NCBI RefSeq assembly: GCF_000400365.1
Contig: NZ_BAOG01000039.1
Span: 124,001 to 188,000, forward strand
Origin: Vibrio jasicida CAIM 1864 = LMG 25398
GTDB lineage: Bacteria; Pseudomonadota; Gammaproteobacteria; Enterobacterales; Vibrionaceae
Reading direction: 5' to 3'
DNA length: 64,000 bases
Positions 35,975 through 44,806 of the stretch are shown here, piece after piece. Both the position numbers and the translations under genes were made by a program. Below the pieces are notes generated by a model. It did no database searches. It saw only the letters and a program-made list of their open reading frames with translations, and was not told the DNA's origin. Position 1 is the stretch's first letter; every line of letters begins with the position of its first letter.

Positions 35975-36967
35975 ATGCTCGACTATCTACCAGAAATTTA
36001 CCTTCTGCTGCTTGGCTTCTCGGTCTTTATGTATGCCGTGCTCGACGGCTACGACCTTGGCGTCGGCATCCTATTGCCAAGTGATAATGAAGCTCAGCGT
36101 GACCGAATGATAGCGTCTATTGGCCCGTTCTGGGACGCAAATGAAACGTGGTTGGTGTTAGCCGTCGGTATTCTGCTGATTGCCTTTCCTACCGCTCATA
36201 GCTTGATTTTGACGGAGCTTTATATGCCGACCGCCATCATGCTTATCGCACTGATCATGCGAGGCGTAGCGTTCGACTTTCGCGCCAAAGCGAACTCGGA
36301 TCATAAACCTCATTGGGATTGGTGCTTCAGAATTGGCTCGTTAGTCACCGCGCTAACCCAAGGTTACATGGTGGGCCGTTACATCATGGGATTTGAGCAA
36401 TCAACCGAAGCATTTGGCTTTGCATGGTTAAGCGCACTTTGTGTAACGGCGGCGTATGTTTACATTGGCGGCGCATGGTTGGTACTAAAAACGGAAGGTG
36501 ATTTGCAAATACGCTCGGCACGTTGGTCTCGTCGTGCTGGTTGGTTGGCAGCTTTGGGAATCTTAGTCGTGAGCGTTGTAAACCCGATAGTAAATCAACA
36601 AGTCGCCCTGCGTTGGTTCAGCTTCCCAGAAGTCTTGTTGCTTGCACCCATTCCGTTGATTGTGCTGGCGACCATCTTCCTCGTTGATCGCTATTTGCGT
36701 CAGGTTCCAATGGTGAATGATCTGGGTGTGCGCTGGCCTTTCTTTGGTGTCACCGTCATTTTCGCCTTGAGCTTTCTCGGTCTTGCGTACAGCTTCTTCC
36801 CAGAAGTTGTGCCGGGGTTGATGACTGCACAAGAAGCTGCGTCATCGCCTGCGACACTAATCATTGTGGGTTACGGTGTGATGATTGTTATGCCGATGAT
36901 ATTGCTTTACACCTTCATGGTGTACCGAATTTTCAAGGGCAAAGCGACAGAGCTCAGCTACAAATAA
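35975..36967 (+). CDS. cydB: Cytochrome bd-type ubiquinol oxidase subunit II
   Basis: A 330-residue membrane protein with eight to nine helices. The N-terminal YLLLLGFSVFMYAVLDGYDL, then WDANETWLV and FDFRAKA are diagnostic of CydB/CioB. It follows cydA directly, two bases after its stop. No CydX-like small subunit is visible behind it, in line with the CioAB type; the transcript ends at the hairpin at 36983. Confidence 0.92.
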   Translation: MLDYLPEIYLLLLGFSVFMYAVLDGYDLGVGILLPSDNEAQRDRMIASIGPFWDANETWLVLAVGILLIAFPTAHSLILTELYMPTAIMLIALIMRGVAFDFRAKANSDHKPHWDWCFRIGSLVTALTQGYMVGRYIMGFEQSTEAFGFAWLSALCVTAAYVYIGGAWLVLKTEGDLQIRSARWSRRAGWLAALGILVVSVVNPIVNQQVALRWFSFPEVLLLAPIPLIVLATIFLVDRYLRQVPMVNDLGVRWPFFGVTVIFALSFLGLAYSFFPEVVPGLMTAQEAASSPATLIIVGYGVMIVMPMILLYTFMVYRIFKGKATELSYK

Positions 36968-36982
36968 CGACCATAATAGACA

Positions 36983-37005
36983 CGCCGCTGATCTAGCGGC
37001 GTTTT
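36983..37005 (+). terminator. Intrinsic terminator after cydB
   Basis: CGCCGCT / AGCGGCG, a perfect 7-bp stem with a 5-base loop, followed by TTTT, 15 bases after the stop codon. Confidence 0.88.
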
Positions 37006-37085
37006 AACAACACCCTTTCAATCTTTGATAGCTCAACGACTAACTGGTGATCTCATGAAACGCTGATTACGTAAACAAGCCTCTG

Positions 37086-37113
37086 AAAAGCAGTCAATAT
37101 TGGCTGCTTTTTG
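37086..37113. terminator. Second hairpin downstream of cydB
   Basis: AAAAGCAG / CTGCTTTT stem with a 10-base loop and a T run, about 100 bases beyond the first terminator. It may be a back-up terminator or end an unrecognised short transcript. Confidence 0.6.
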
Positions 37114-37240
37114 ATTATACTCAAGTAACCTCAAAATTCTTGGGTAATAACGCTAAGCCTTTAGTTCTTAAGTTTCACTTAATGAATAACACTCTCTGGC
37201 TTAAAATGACGACGGAATTACAGATATTACGAGGGACCGT

Positions 37241-38242
37241 ATGACCCGCTTCTCTTCATTGACAGTTGCGCACCACCACTTGAAAAACCGCGTTGTTGTG
37301 CCACCAATGGCATCTCAAACCTCCACTACCGAAGGTCTCGCAACTTCAAGCACCATAAAACACTACGGCAAACTGGCACAATCCGGTGCAGGTCTTGTTA
37401 TGGTTGAATACAGTTTTGTCGATTTTTCTGGACGAAGTGAACCGAACCAATTGGGCGCGCACAGTGATGACTGCGTGGAAGGAATGAAAGCGATCGCCCA
37501 AGTTATCCACGATCACGGCGCAAAAGCAGGCTTTAAAATCACGCATTGCGGTGGCAAAGCAACGTTAGAAATCTGTCCAAATTTAATGGGGCCTTCCGGA
37601 ATAACCGTACCCGCTTACGACCGTGTGTTACCGCAGCCGAAAGCGATGACGTTGGAAGACATGCTTTTTTGGCGTAAGCAGTTCATCGATGCAGCGCTTC
37701 GTGCCGACAAAGCCGGTTTTGATTTTGTTGAACTGCACTGCGCACACGGCTATGGATTAAACCAAGTTCTCTCCCCAGTCACGAACCAACGTGATGACCT
37801 ATACGGTGGTTCATTAGAGAACCGCTCTCGTTTAGTGGTCGAGATCATCGAAGCAATCAAAGCCAAGAGCAATATTGGCATGATGGTGCGCATTCCAGGT
37901 CAGGACCTTTACCCAGAAGGATTAACGCAAGAAGACATGGCGAAAGTGTGTAAGTTATTCATTAACGCTGGCTTGGATTTGATTAACGTCTCATCGGGTA
38001 TTGGTGGTTGGAACCGTCCTAAAGACCGCCGCGGCGAAGGCTTTTTAGTCTCAGAATCCGCTTTTCTAAAACAAGCTGACTTGGGTATCCCAATCATTGG
38101 TGTGGGTGGTATCGAGAGTGCCGAATACCTCGACCAAGCGGTCAACAACGGTTGGCTCGATTTGGCTGCCGTCGGTCGTGCCATATTGAAAGATCCCCTC
38201 GCCTTTAATCAGCAGATCATGCAAAAAGAGGTCAGTGCTTAA
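37241..38242 (+). CDS. Old-yellow-enzyme family NADH:flavin oxidoreductase
   Basis: A 333-residue FMN-dependent TIM barrel. The N-terminal LKNRVVVPPMASQTS, the KITHCGGKA segment, the substrate-binding HCAHGYGLNQVLSP (H-x-AHGYL motif) and GGSLENRSRLVVEII are family hallmarks, with VGRAILKDPLAF near the end. Such enzymes reduce activated alkenes with NAD(P)H. There is no fused iron-sulfur domain, so it is the short OYE type and not 2,4-dienoyl-CoA reductase. It begins behind GAGGGA and is monocistronic. Confidence 0.88.
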   Translation: MTRFSSLTVAHHHLKNRVVVPPMASQTSTTEGLATSSTIKHYGKLAQSGAGLVMVEYSFVDFSGRSEPNQLGAHSDDCVEGMKAIAQVIHDHGAKAGFKITHCGGKATLEICPNLMGPSGITVPAYDRVLPQPKAMTLEDMLFWRKQFIDAALRADKAGFDFVELHCAHGYGLNQVLSPVTNQRDDLYGGSLENRSRLVVEIIEAIKAKSNIGMMVRIPGQDLYPEGLTQEDMAKVCKLFINAGLDLINVSSGIGGWNRPKDRRGEGFLVSESAFLKQADLGIPIIGVGGIESAEYLDQAVNNGWLDLAAVGRAILKDPLAFNQQIMQKEVSA

Positions 38243-38456
38243 CAGTAATTCAACACGTGGAGGCTCTTTTTTATCTCAAATCTTGGGCATGTCCCCAGCT
38301 CCAATCAACGTGGCTGAATGAAGTATAGCTCGTCGAAACGTTATCTTTCTTATGCCGCACGGAGTGAACTTTTAATGATAGGAAGTGGTTCAAGTCGTCA
38401 ATAAAGATTTGAAATTAAGTATTTGTTTTTCATCCACTCAGGCTCAATAATCAATT

Positions 38457-39164
38457 ATGCCTTACAGAATTGGATTGGAAAGAATCGTGACGCCACCAAA
38501 TACGCTTCAACTGCTATTAGTCGAAGACAATCTAGAGCTAGCAGAAACAACCGTTGAACACTTTGAACTAGAAGGTGTTGAATGTGATCACGTACCTAAC
38601 GGTATTGCTGCTCTCGATTTGATTGCTAAAACACATTACCACGTGGTGATTCTTGACCTCAACTTGCCTCGACTCTCTGGTTTGGAGGTATGTCAAAAGT
38701 TACGGGAACAAGGTAACGATGTCCCCGTTATTATGCTGACAGCAAGAGATACGCTGAACGATAAAATCATCGGTTTTGAGACTGGCGCAGACGATTATTT
38801 AACTAAACCGTTCGCATTCGAAGAATTGTTTATGCGCGTCAAGGTACTGTCTCGTCGACGCAGTGGCGAGGTAAATCTGCTCCAGCTAAAAGATCTACAA
38901 ATGAACGTCAAAGAGCGCAACGTAAAGCGTGCCAATGATGAAATTAAACTCTCACCTACGGGTTATCGTATTTTGGAAGTACTCCTTAGAGCGACACCCA
39001 ATCCAATCAGTCGTGAAGACTTAATCCAGAAGGTATGGGGAGATGAACAACCGGACACCAACAGCTTAAAAGTGCACATGTTCAAATTAAGGCATGCACT
39101 CGATGATAATTACGAAGAGAAGCTACTCCAAACCATCAAAAACTTTGGGTTCGTCTTAAAGTAA
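38457..39164 (+). CDS. OmpR-family response regulator, orphan paralogue
   Basis: A response regulator with an intact receiver (LLLVEDN, VVILDLNLPRLSG with the phospho-acceptor aspartate, LTARD, KPFAFEEL) and a PhoB-type winged helix (TNSLKVHMFKLRHALDD). It has no kinase beside it. It is clearly a paralogue of the regulator at 40791-41483 (for instance TNSLKVHMFKLR against SNSLKVHMFKLR), so the kinase at 39508 may serve both. The ATG at 38457 lacks a ribosome-binding site; an in-frame GTG at 38487 behind GGAAAG is a good alternative and would remove ten residues. Confidence 0.85.
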   Translation: MPYRIGLERIVTPPNTLQLLLVEDNLELAETTVEHFELEGVECDHVPNGIAALDLIAKTHYHVVILDLNLPRLSGLEVCQKLREQGNDVPVIMLTARDTLNDKIIGFETGADDYLTKPFAFEELFMRVKVLSRRRSGEVNLLQLKDLQMNVKERNVKRANDEIKLSPTGYRILEVLLRATPNPISREDLIQKVWGDEQPDTNSLKVHMFKLRHALDDNYEEKLLQTIKNFGFVLK

Positions 39165-39176
39165 CCTCTCAGACAC

Positions 39177-39498
39177 TTAGCAAGCATCAGTCAGTAATCT
39201 TACTTCCGGAGTACTGATGTTTTGGTACATCACTTGGCATTGGAAGTTGATGCTTTTCTTATCCAAATCAGAAGTGAAGAAAATATAGATTTGGTTGTTT
39301 GGCGTGCTTTGTCAGTAAACAGATCGGCTGCGTGTCGATCTTTCTGAAACGTCGTCACAGAAACCACATCGGTTTCCATTATTCAACTCTATGGCGTCTT
39401 TCTGTGAATTCAAAAATCGAGGGTAACAGCCACCGAAAAATATGAAGAATCACAATCGCGACAACAAACTCGTTTAAGGTAAACCCTTTGCTATCGTC
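39177..39498 (-). pseudogene. Decayed type IV prepilin-like gene
   Basis: The minus strand begins ten bases after the kinase stop codon with an open frame reading SKGFTLNEFVVAIVIL, a close copy of the prepilin start KGFTLIELVVVIVIL of the neighbouring pilin genes (12 of 15 identical), but no start codon precedes it and the frame stops at 39381-39379. Further on, in another frame, comes a pilin-like C-terminus (NNQIYIFFTSDLDKKSINFQ, then CQVMYQN, ending in LTDAC at 39177), matching the ...FRCRIHY...TEDC end of the pilin at 41501. The middle is missing or frameshifted. I read it as a third pilin of the locus that has been inactivated. Confidence 0.7.
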
Positions 39499-39507
39499 TT
39501 AATTCTC

Positions 39508-40779
39508 TTATGCAAATGTCACTTTCACGACTCTACCGTTGGCTAATACTTGTTCATCATATTGCCAGTAGTACTTGTCACAAATCTTTTTAATCAGTAA
39601 TAGACCCAAACCAAAACCGGTTGTTTCGTGGGTCAGGTTTGTTTTTGCATCAGTGTTGATGACTTCGACCTCTAAACCAGTTTGCTTAATTATCACTTTA
39701 CCTTCTATGGTGTGCTGAAACGCATTACGAATTAGGTTAGTAATGACGATTTTGCACATGCCTGATAAGTGCAAGCATTCGAAACTGTCGACGTTGACCT
39801 CAACTTCAACGGCCTTCCCATCTAATAAGTAGCGTTGTTCATTCACCACCAGCTCCGCCAATACGCCTAGGCTTGTCATCGTTTCTTTAAGCTCGGTTGA
39901 GTTTTCATGATTGAGCCATAACAAGCTTTCACATAGGTCAGACATCGCCAGGCTGTTATTTTCGATTCTCTGAATATTTTTAAGTAATCGCTCTTTTGGC
40001 ATATCGCTGGCGATCATTTTTTTCATTAACTCAGAATTGGAACGAATTACTGCAATTGGCGTCCGTAACTCGTGGCTCGCATAACGTATGAACTCTTGCT
40101 CTTTCTTCACACTTCTTTGAACTGCAGATAAAGACGAATTGATCACTCGGGCCATCATGTTCAATTCAGAAAACTTAAAGTCAGGTATGTTGGAACGATC
40201 ATCTTTTTCACGAATATTCATCGCCCATGTTTTTAGTTCTTCGACTGGTTTTGTGATTTTGCGAAGAATAAAGAACACACCGATTAAAAACAGGGTTAAC
40301 AATACCGCGACAAACAACACGATATAATTGAGTTGCGGTAACAAATTTATGTTAAGTGTATCGGTGAAATCATCGAATGCGTTTTTGTTGATTTTGACTG
40401 CGACAAATTTGGTTTGAGCATCCACTTCGCTTTTTATCAACAAATAGATGAAGCGGTTGGCGTTTCTCCCTGCGCGATACTCAGTCTCTGTCGCTTTAAA
40501 TAACTTCCCTACCGCGAGATCCTTTTCAACAAACTTGAGTTGAAATGCCAAAGGTAAGTCATCCCAATTGGCGGTAATGATAAATGGCGGGTTAATGATG
40601 GGTTTGCCTACTTGCGGCTCTTCCGTTTCCGCTTTCACCAGCATGACACCTTTGGTCATAAGATCGATACCAGTATAGAGGTTATAGGTGCTATAAGAGC
40701 CCGCAACAACGGCAAGGATTAACCCTAACACCGCAGATACGGTGATTACGTACACTCTAAGGCTGTCTTTGATCTTCAC
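39508..40779 (-). CDS. Sensor histidine kinase
   Basis: A 423-residue membrane kinase: two membrane helices (about 9-31 and 152-172) around a periplasmic sensor of about 120 residues, a HAMP domain, a dimerisation domain with the H-box YASHELRTPIAVIRS, and a HATPase domain with the N-box ITNLIRNAFQHT and the G-box GFGLGLLLI. It lies 11 bases downstream of its response regulator and forms an operon with it. The periplasmic signal is not known; the operon also contains a pilin gene upstream and a pilin remnant downstream, which suggests a link to pili. Confidence 0.88.
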   Translation of the reverse strand: MKIKDSLRVYVITVSAVLGLILAVVAGSYSTYNLYTGIDLMTKGVMLVKAETEEPQVGKPIINPPFIITANWDDLPLAFQLKFVEKDLAVGKLFKATETEYRAGRNANRFIYLLIKSEVDAQTKFVAVKINKNAFDDFTDTLNINLLPQLNYIVLFVAVLLTLFLIGVFFILRKITKPVEELKTWAMNIREKDDRSNIPDFKFSELNMMARVINSSLSAVQRSVKKEQEFIRYASHELRTPIAVIRSNSELMKKMIASDMPKERLLKNIQRIENNSLAMSDLCESLLWLNHENSTELKETMTSLGVLAELVVNEQRYLLDGKAVEVEVNVDSFECLHLSGMCKIVITNLIRNAFQHTIEGKVIIKQTGLEVEVINTDAKTNLTHETTGFGLGLLLIKKICDKYYWQYDEQVLANGRVVKVTFA

Positions 40780-40790
40780 TGATGAGTTTC

Positions 40791-41483
40791 CTATTGATGC
40801 CGTGACTTGGACTTGAGCACATAGCCAAAGTTAGGAAGCGTATGAATAAGCTTGATGTTTTGTCCCTTATCCACCGCCTGACGCAGCTTAAACATGTGAA
40901 CTTTCAAGCTGTTACTTTCTGGTGACGCATCGCCCCAGACCAATCGCATTATCTTACTTCGACTTACTGGTGAAGGACTAGCGCTCATCATCACTTTCAA
41001 AATATTGTAGCAAGTCGGTGATAAATTGAGAGAATCTTCCCCTCGAAAGACCTCCCTACTGCTGATATCGAGTACCAAGTCACCCACAACGAGCCGCTCT
41101 GGCGCGCCACTTCTACGTTTTAACAACACCTGTACACGAGCGAGCAGTTCTTCAAGGGCAAAAGGCTTGACCATGTAGTCATCAGCACCAACCTGAAAGC
41201 CTGCTAATTTATCGCTCAGATCGCTTCTCGCGCTCAGAATCAAAATAGGTAAGTCAATACCATCTAAACGCAACTCTTCACAGACTTTTAAACCTGACAA
41301 TTGGGGTAAGTTAACGTCCAGAATGACCAGATCATAGTCATCTGAACGAGCTAACTTTAACGCCATCATACCATTGGATGCATGGTCACAATGAATCCCA
41401 TTCATCTCTAAGTATTCCATGATGGTCTTTGCTAATTCAATATTGTCGTCGACCAACAAAAGGTGCTTGTGCATTACATCCAT
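40791..41483 (-). CDS. OmpR-family response regulator
   Basis: A 230-residue regulator with receiver (LLLVDDN, LVILDVNLPQLSG with the phosphorylated aspartate, LSARSD, KPFALEEL) and PhoB-type winged helix (SNSLKVHMFKLRQAVDK). It is coupled to the kinase gene (11 bases) and follows the pilin gene by 17 bases, so all are likely one transcript. The two paralogous regulators in this locus differ mainly in the receiver surface. Confidence 0.9.
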   Translation of the reverse strand: MDVMHKHLLLVDDNIELAKTIMEYLEMNGIHCDHASNGMMALKLARSDDYDLVILDVNLPQLSGLKVCEELRLDGIDLPILILSARSDLSDKLAGFQVGADDYMVKPFALEELLARVQVLLKRRSGAPERLVVGDLVLDISSREVFRGEDSLNLSPTCYNILKVMMSASPSPVSRSKIMRLVWGDASPESNSLKVHMFKLRQAVDKGQNIKLIHTLPNFGYVLKSKSRHQ

Positions 41484-41500
41484 TTACCTACATTCCATCA

Positions 41501-42043
41501 CTAACAATCTTCGGTCTCTAACGTTGTCATGCTTTTCCCAGTGCGGCTTGCCGTCGCTGGCACGTAATGAATGCGGCAACGAAACGAGGTTAAGTCGTCC
41601 CAATCACCATAAAACTGGGGAAAAATCCAAAATCCGCCATCGTAATCAGTTTCAAAATTCAGCGTATCTTCACCATGATAATCTTGATTAAGAGGTGAGA
41701 CATCGGCATCAACCAACTCATTAAATTGTTCGTATGCTTGGCGCTGGAAGACATCAAACCAAGGATAGTTGTCTTCATTGGTTAAACGAATTTGTTGCCC
41801 ATTTAGCACCAAACAACGCATTTGCTTGTGGTAATCACAAGGTTGGATATTAGCCGAAGGAAGTTGTGATTTGGCAGATGCCAACGCAAATGCAGACTCG
41901 ATCGCCCCTTGAGTAGCCTTTAGAGTGGCAACTCTCGCCTCTGATTGTATTCCCAAGAATTTAGGCGCAGCAATAACGGCCAAGATACCTAAAATAACGA
42001 TGACAACGACCAGTTCGATCAGAGTAAAACCTTTATTCTTCAT
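41501..42043 (-). CDS. Type IV pilin-like protein (MSHA class)
   Basis: A 180-residue type IV prepilin. It has a short leader MKNKG followed by FTLIELVVVIVILGILAVIA, with the peptidase cleavage site after G5 and the conserved glutamate at +5. Two C-terminal cysteines (FRCRIHY and the final EDC) probably form the disulfide loop. GGAGAT before ATG at 42043 sets the start; an upstream extension is not needed. No assembly ATPase, peptidase or secretin gene lies in the window, so it would depend on machinery encoded elsewhere. Confidence 0.82.
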   Translation of the reverse strand: MKNKGFTLIELVVVIVILGILAVIAAPKFLGIQSEARVATLKATQGAIESAFALASAKSQLPSANIQPCDYHKQMRCLVLNGQQIRLTNEDNYPWFDVFQRQAYEQFNELVDADVSPLNQDYHGEDTLNFETDYDGGFWIFPQFYGDWDDLTSFRCRIHYVPATASRTGKSMTTLETEDC

Positions 42044-42081
42044 AAAATCTCCAAACCGTTGAGACATCCTTGTCTATAGAT

Positions 42082-43779
42082 TTAAATAACGTAGTCAACG
42101 CTGCGCTGACGTTTAATATGACGTTTGGCTGTGTACATGTTTCTGTCGGCAATTTCGATGGCAGTATTGACATCGTGGTTGTTCACTTTTGATAGGCCGT
42201 ACGCAAAGGACAAGTCGTACCCTTTTTCTGAAAAGTAACGCGTCATTTTCACGTTTAACGAATTGAGTCTGTTTTCGATATCGTCGTAAGTAGAGGTATC
42301 AAAAATGATTACAAACTCATCACCGCCATAACGAATCACCACGTCTTTATCTCGAAGTGATGATTTCAATAAACACGCAAAATCGACAAGGCAGCTGTCT
42401 CCGACTCTATGACCAAACGCGTCGTTAATGGCTTTAAAGCCATTCATATCCAAAAAGGCAACGATCCGGTTTTCATACGCTCCTAAGTGGTACTTCAAAA
42501 ACGAGCGGGTATAACACTTGGTTAGCTCATCTTTACTCACATCCACCAAACCAACGTTTGAGGGGCAAACGGTCGCAATGATGAATTTCTTGCCGTTGTA
42601 GACCATTTTTTCGCGAATCGTGTCGTACTCAATACCCTCGAAAAACTCTTTGTCTTTGTGGAACATAAGATGTTCGTCTTGCAGCAAGTTCCTATCTTTC
42701 TCTAAGCACAAACGGTAGCTTTCGTTTTCGTGAATGATCTCTTGCGGTTTCACACCAACAATACTGGTTCCGACCAACTCTCGGTGTGCCGCGTTATCAA
42801 AAATCACCACACCTTGCTCGTTTCTCATGATGACCAGCTTTTCAGCTGAATCGAGCATCGACACAACGCCATTCGCAATAATCGATGTATTATTGAAATA
42901 GATGTCTCTTAGGTTGCTCAGAGTCGTATTTACGTCTTCGTTGTGCACAACGCCCAAGATGTCATGGTCTTCAATAAAGCGATTCACTTCTTCGCTCTGT
43001 ACATCTTCAATATTGTTTTCAATCAGAAAGTTATAAAGCTTGTAATCTAAATCCAAGCTCATTCGTAGCAGTGCTTCTACAGGTGCATCTTGCTCAAGGT
43101 TGGAAAAGCAATCTAGCTCAACAATCTCCTCTAACGGCATTGCTGGATAGAAATAGAAACCTTGAATCGTTGGCTTTTCGGCAAACAATTCGATCAGTTC
43201 TTTTTGACGCTTGTTCTCAACACCTTCAAAAACAACTTTGTGTGTACATAGCGTTTTGATCTTTGAGTACAAAAACGACAGATGCTTAAATTTGCTGTAG
43301 TTTTTCTCAATGTCATGAACCAACGAACGGTCAAATTTGACTTCATCCGCGCCGATAGTGAGCGCCAAATCCGCTCTCGCGAAATCTTTACCGAAATCAT
43401 CAATAGACAGCTTGATGCCGTTGTCTTTTAGCAGCGCAACATGATTAAGAAATTCGTCGTTGAGCTCAACACCTTGATGCTCAACCAACTCTAAAGAAAC
43501 GTTCTTTCCTTTTAGCTGCTTGATCGCACTGAAGACAAAGTAATCATTCAAAACACTGGTTGGGTAGATGTTGATGGATACCGGAATTTGAATGTCAAAC
43601 TTCGCGATGTCTTCCAAACAACGCTTCATCACTGATAGATCAAGCGCCATGTTGTCTTTCACTTCGGCGAAAAATTCAGGCAGTGTTTTTTCAACGTCGA
43701 CTGGTCGTAGCAAAGCTTCAAGACCAACGATCACGCCATCTTTTAGTTTTGGTTGGTACAACAAGTTGAAATCTGACAT
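42082..43779 (-). CDS. EAL-GGDEF c-di-GMP signalling protein
   Basis: A 565-residue cytoplasmic protein with EAL first (about 1-235) and GGDEF last (about 405-560), joined by a PAS-like middle. In the EAL part the catalytic residues seem present (LEALLRP, NIYP, IDDFG, VKFDRS, FEGVEN, IQGF), so phosphodiesterase activity is likely. The GGDEF motif RYGGDEF is intact too, which makes cyclase activity possible. No membrane segment is predicted. The start at 43779 is chosen for AAGG seven bases upstream; an in-frame GTG at 43851 adds 24 residues. It heads the operon with pilin, regulator and kinase. Confidence 0.87.
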   Translation of the reverse strand: MSDFNLLYQPKLKDGVIVGLEALLRPVDVEKTLPEFFAEVKDNMALDLSVMKRCLEDIAKFDIQIPVSINIYPTSVLNDYFVFSAIKQLKGKNVSLELVEHQGVELNDEFLNHVALLKDNGIKLSIDDFGKDFARADLALTIGADEVKFDRSLVHDIEKNYSKFKHLSFLYSKIKTLCTHKVVFEGVENKRQKELIELFAEKPTIQGFYFYPAMPLEEIVELDCFSNLEQDAPVEALLRMSLDLDYKLYNFLIENNIEDVQSEEVNRFIEDHDILGVVHNEDVNTTLSNLRDIYFNNTSIIANGVVSMLDSAEKLVIMRNEQGVVIFDNAAHRELVGTSIVGVKPQEIIHENESYRLCLEKDRNLLQDEHLMFHKDKEFFEGIEYDTIREKMVYNGKKFIIATVCPSNVGLVDVSKDELTKCYTRSFLKYHLGAYENRIVAFLDMNGFKAINDAFGHRVGDSCLVDFACLLKSSLRDKDVVIRYGGDEFVIIFDTSTYDDIENRLNSLNVKMTRYFSEKGYDLSFAYGLSKVNNHDVNTAIEIADRNMYTAKRHIKRQRSVDYVI

Positions 43780-44083
43780 TAAGAGACCTTTATAAGTGTT
43801 TTTATTGAGTTGGTATTCACGTAGTTCGCTGACCAACACGTTTAATGACACTCGCCTCTACTTCCTGTTAATCATTAACAAGGTTAAATTCCATCTCAAA
43901 GCCAACGCTTTAAGAGGCATAGTGTGTGATATGAGTCATATCTTAAATTTCTCATGGTTAACGCTAAGTTAACGCCCGAACTTGTTTTGATGATTTGTTT
44001 TTATCGTCACCATAACGGTATGTTTTAAGCGACTTTTAAGGGAACTTTTTAAGGGAATACGCACAGCTTTTGAGCACAAAAAA

Positions 44084-44103
44084 AGCCACTTTAAAAAGTG
44101 GCT
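44084..44103 (-). terminator. Intrinsic terminator after the second pilin gene
   Basis: AGCCACTT / AAGTGGCT, a perfect 8-bp stem with a 4-base loop and a T run in the minus direction, seven bases after the pilin stop codon. It separates this pilin from the downstream EAL-GGDEF operon. Confidence 0.85.
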
Positions 44104-44110
44104 CTAAGAA

Positions 44111-44584
44111 TCATTTTGTTAGCCCACTACACTCTACAGGGTCTTTGACGACCACGGTTGCGGCTGCACTAGTCGCACCGGCTTGTGTGTATTTGATACA
44201 AGTTTTGTCATAACCCGCAATGCCGAAGTAGATTGAATCGCCACCAGGGATTTCTTTGTGTGCCCAGTCTTCTCTCAAGCCTTGCACCACAATAGATAGG
44301 TCATTCAAGGTTGCTTTTGGGTACCCGTAAGCGATAGCCAAATCAAGCGTACCTGTACCATCAGTATCCAAGTTAGCCTCTTCTGCGCGTTCGACACCCA
44401 TCAACGCCGCTTTGCCGTAAACAATGCCCATCGCACCGTTCATCGCCCCTCTAAACCCAGCAATTGCCGCGTTTCTTGCATCATCTTGCAAATTCAAGAA
44501 TCGAGGCGCTGCTGTCACAGATAAAATACCTAAGATGACAATGACCACGACCAATTCAATTAAGGTAAAACCTTTCGCCTTCAT
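44111..44584 (-). CDS. Type IV pilin-like protein (MSHA class)
   Basis: A 157-residue prepilin with leader MKAKG and FTLIELVVVIVILGILSVTA, the peptidase site after G5 and glutamate at +5. A pair of C-terminal cysteines (KTCIKY and PVECSG) can form the disulfide loop. It is a paralogue of the pilin at 41501 and has its own terminator. The sequence MNGAMGIVYGKAAL after the helix resembles MshA-type major pilins. No pilus assembly genes are close. Confidence 0.82.
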   Translation of the reverse strand: MKAKGFTLIELVVVIVILGILSVTAAPRFLNLQDDARNAAIAGFRGAMNGAMGIVYGKAALMGVERAEEANLDTDGTGTLDLAIAYGYPKATLNDLSIVVQGLREDWAHKEIPGGDSIYFGIAGYDKTCIKYTQAGATSAAATVVVKDPVECSGLTK

Positions 44585-44806
44585 TTTTTATTTCCCAACT
44601 ACAAACGAGAGAAAAATCACGATGACAAGAGGCAGAAGCCCTGACTCTCCATCGGCTGACGGAGAATATACGACGGGGAAAGTTAACGCAGGGTTAACTC
44701 AAAACGGGCAGAAAAAATAAAGTTTAGGCAATCGATTAGCGCGGACAAAACTGATGCGTGTTAATGCGTGTAAGAGGAAGATCTTAGCAACATCACAAAG
44801 CAAAAG

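Noticed and set aside
44040..44056. Two adjacent copies of TTTTAAGGGAA
   Set aside because: Short and AT-rich, near the terminator of the second pilin; too small to call a meaningful repeat.
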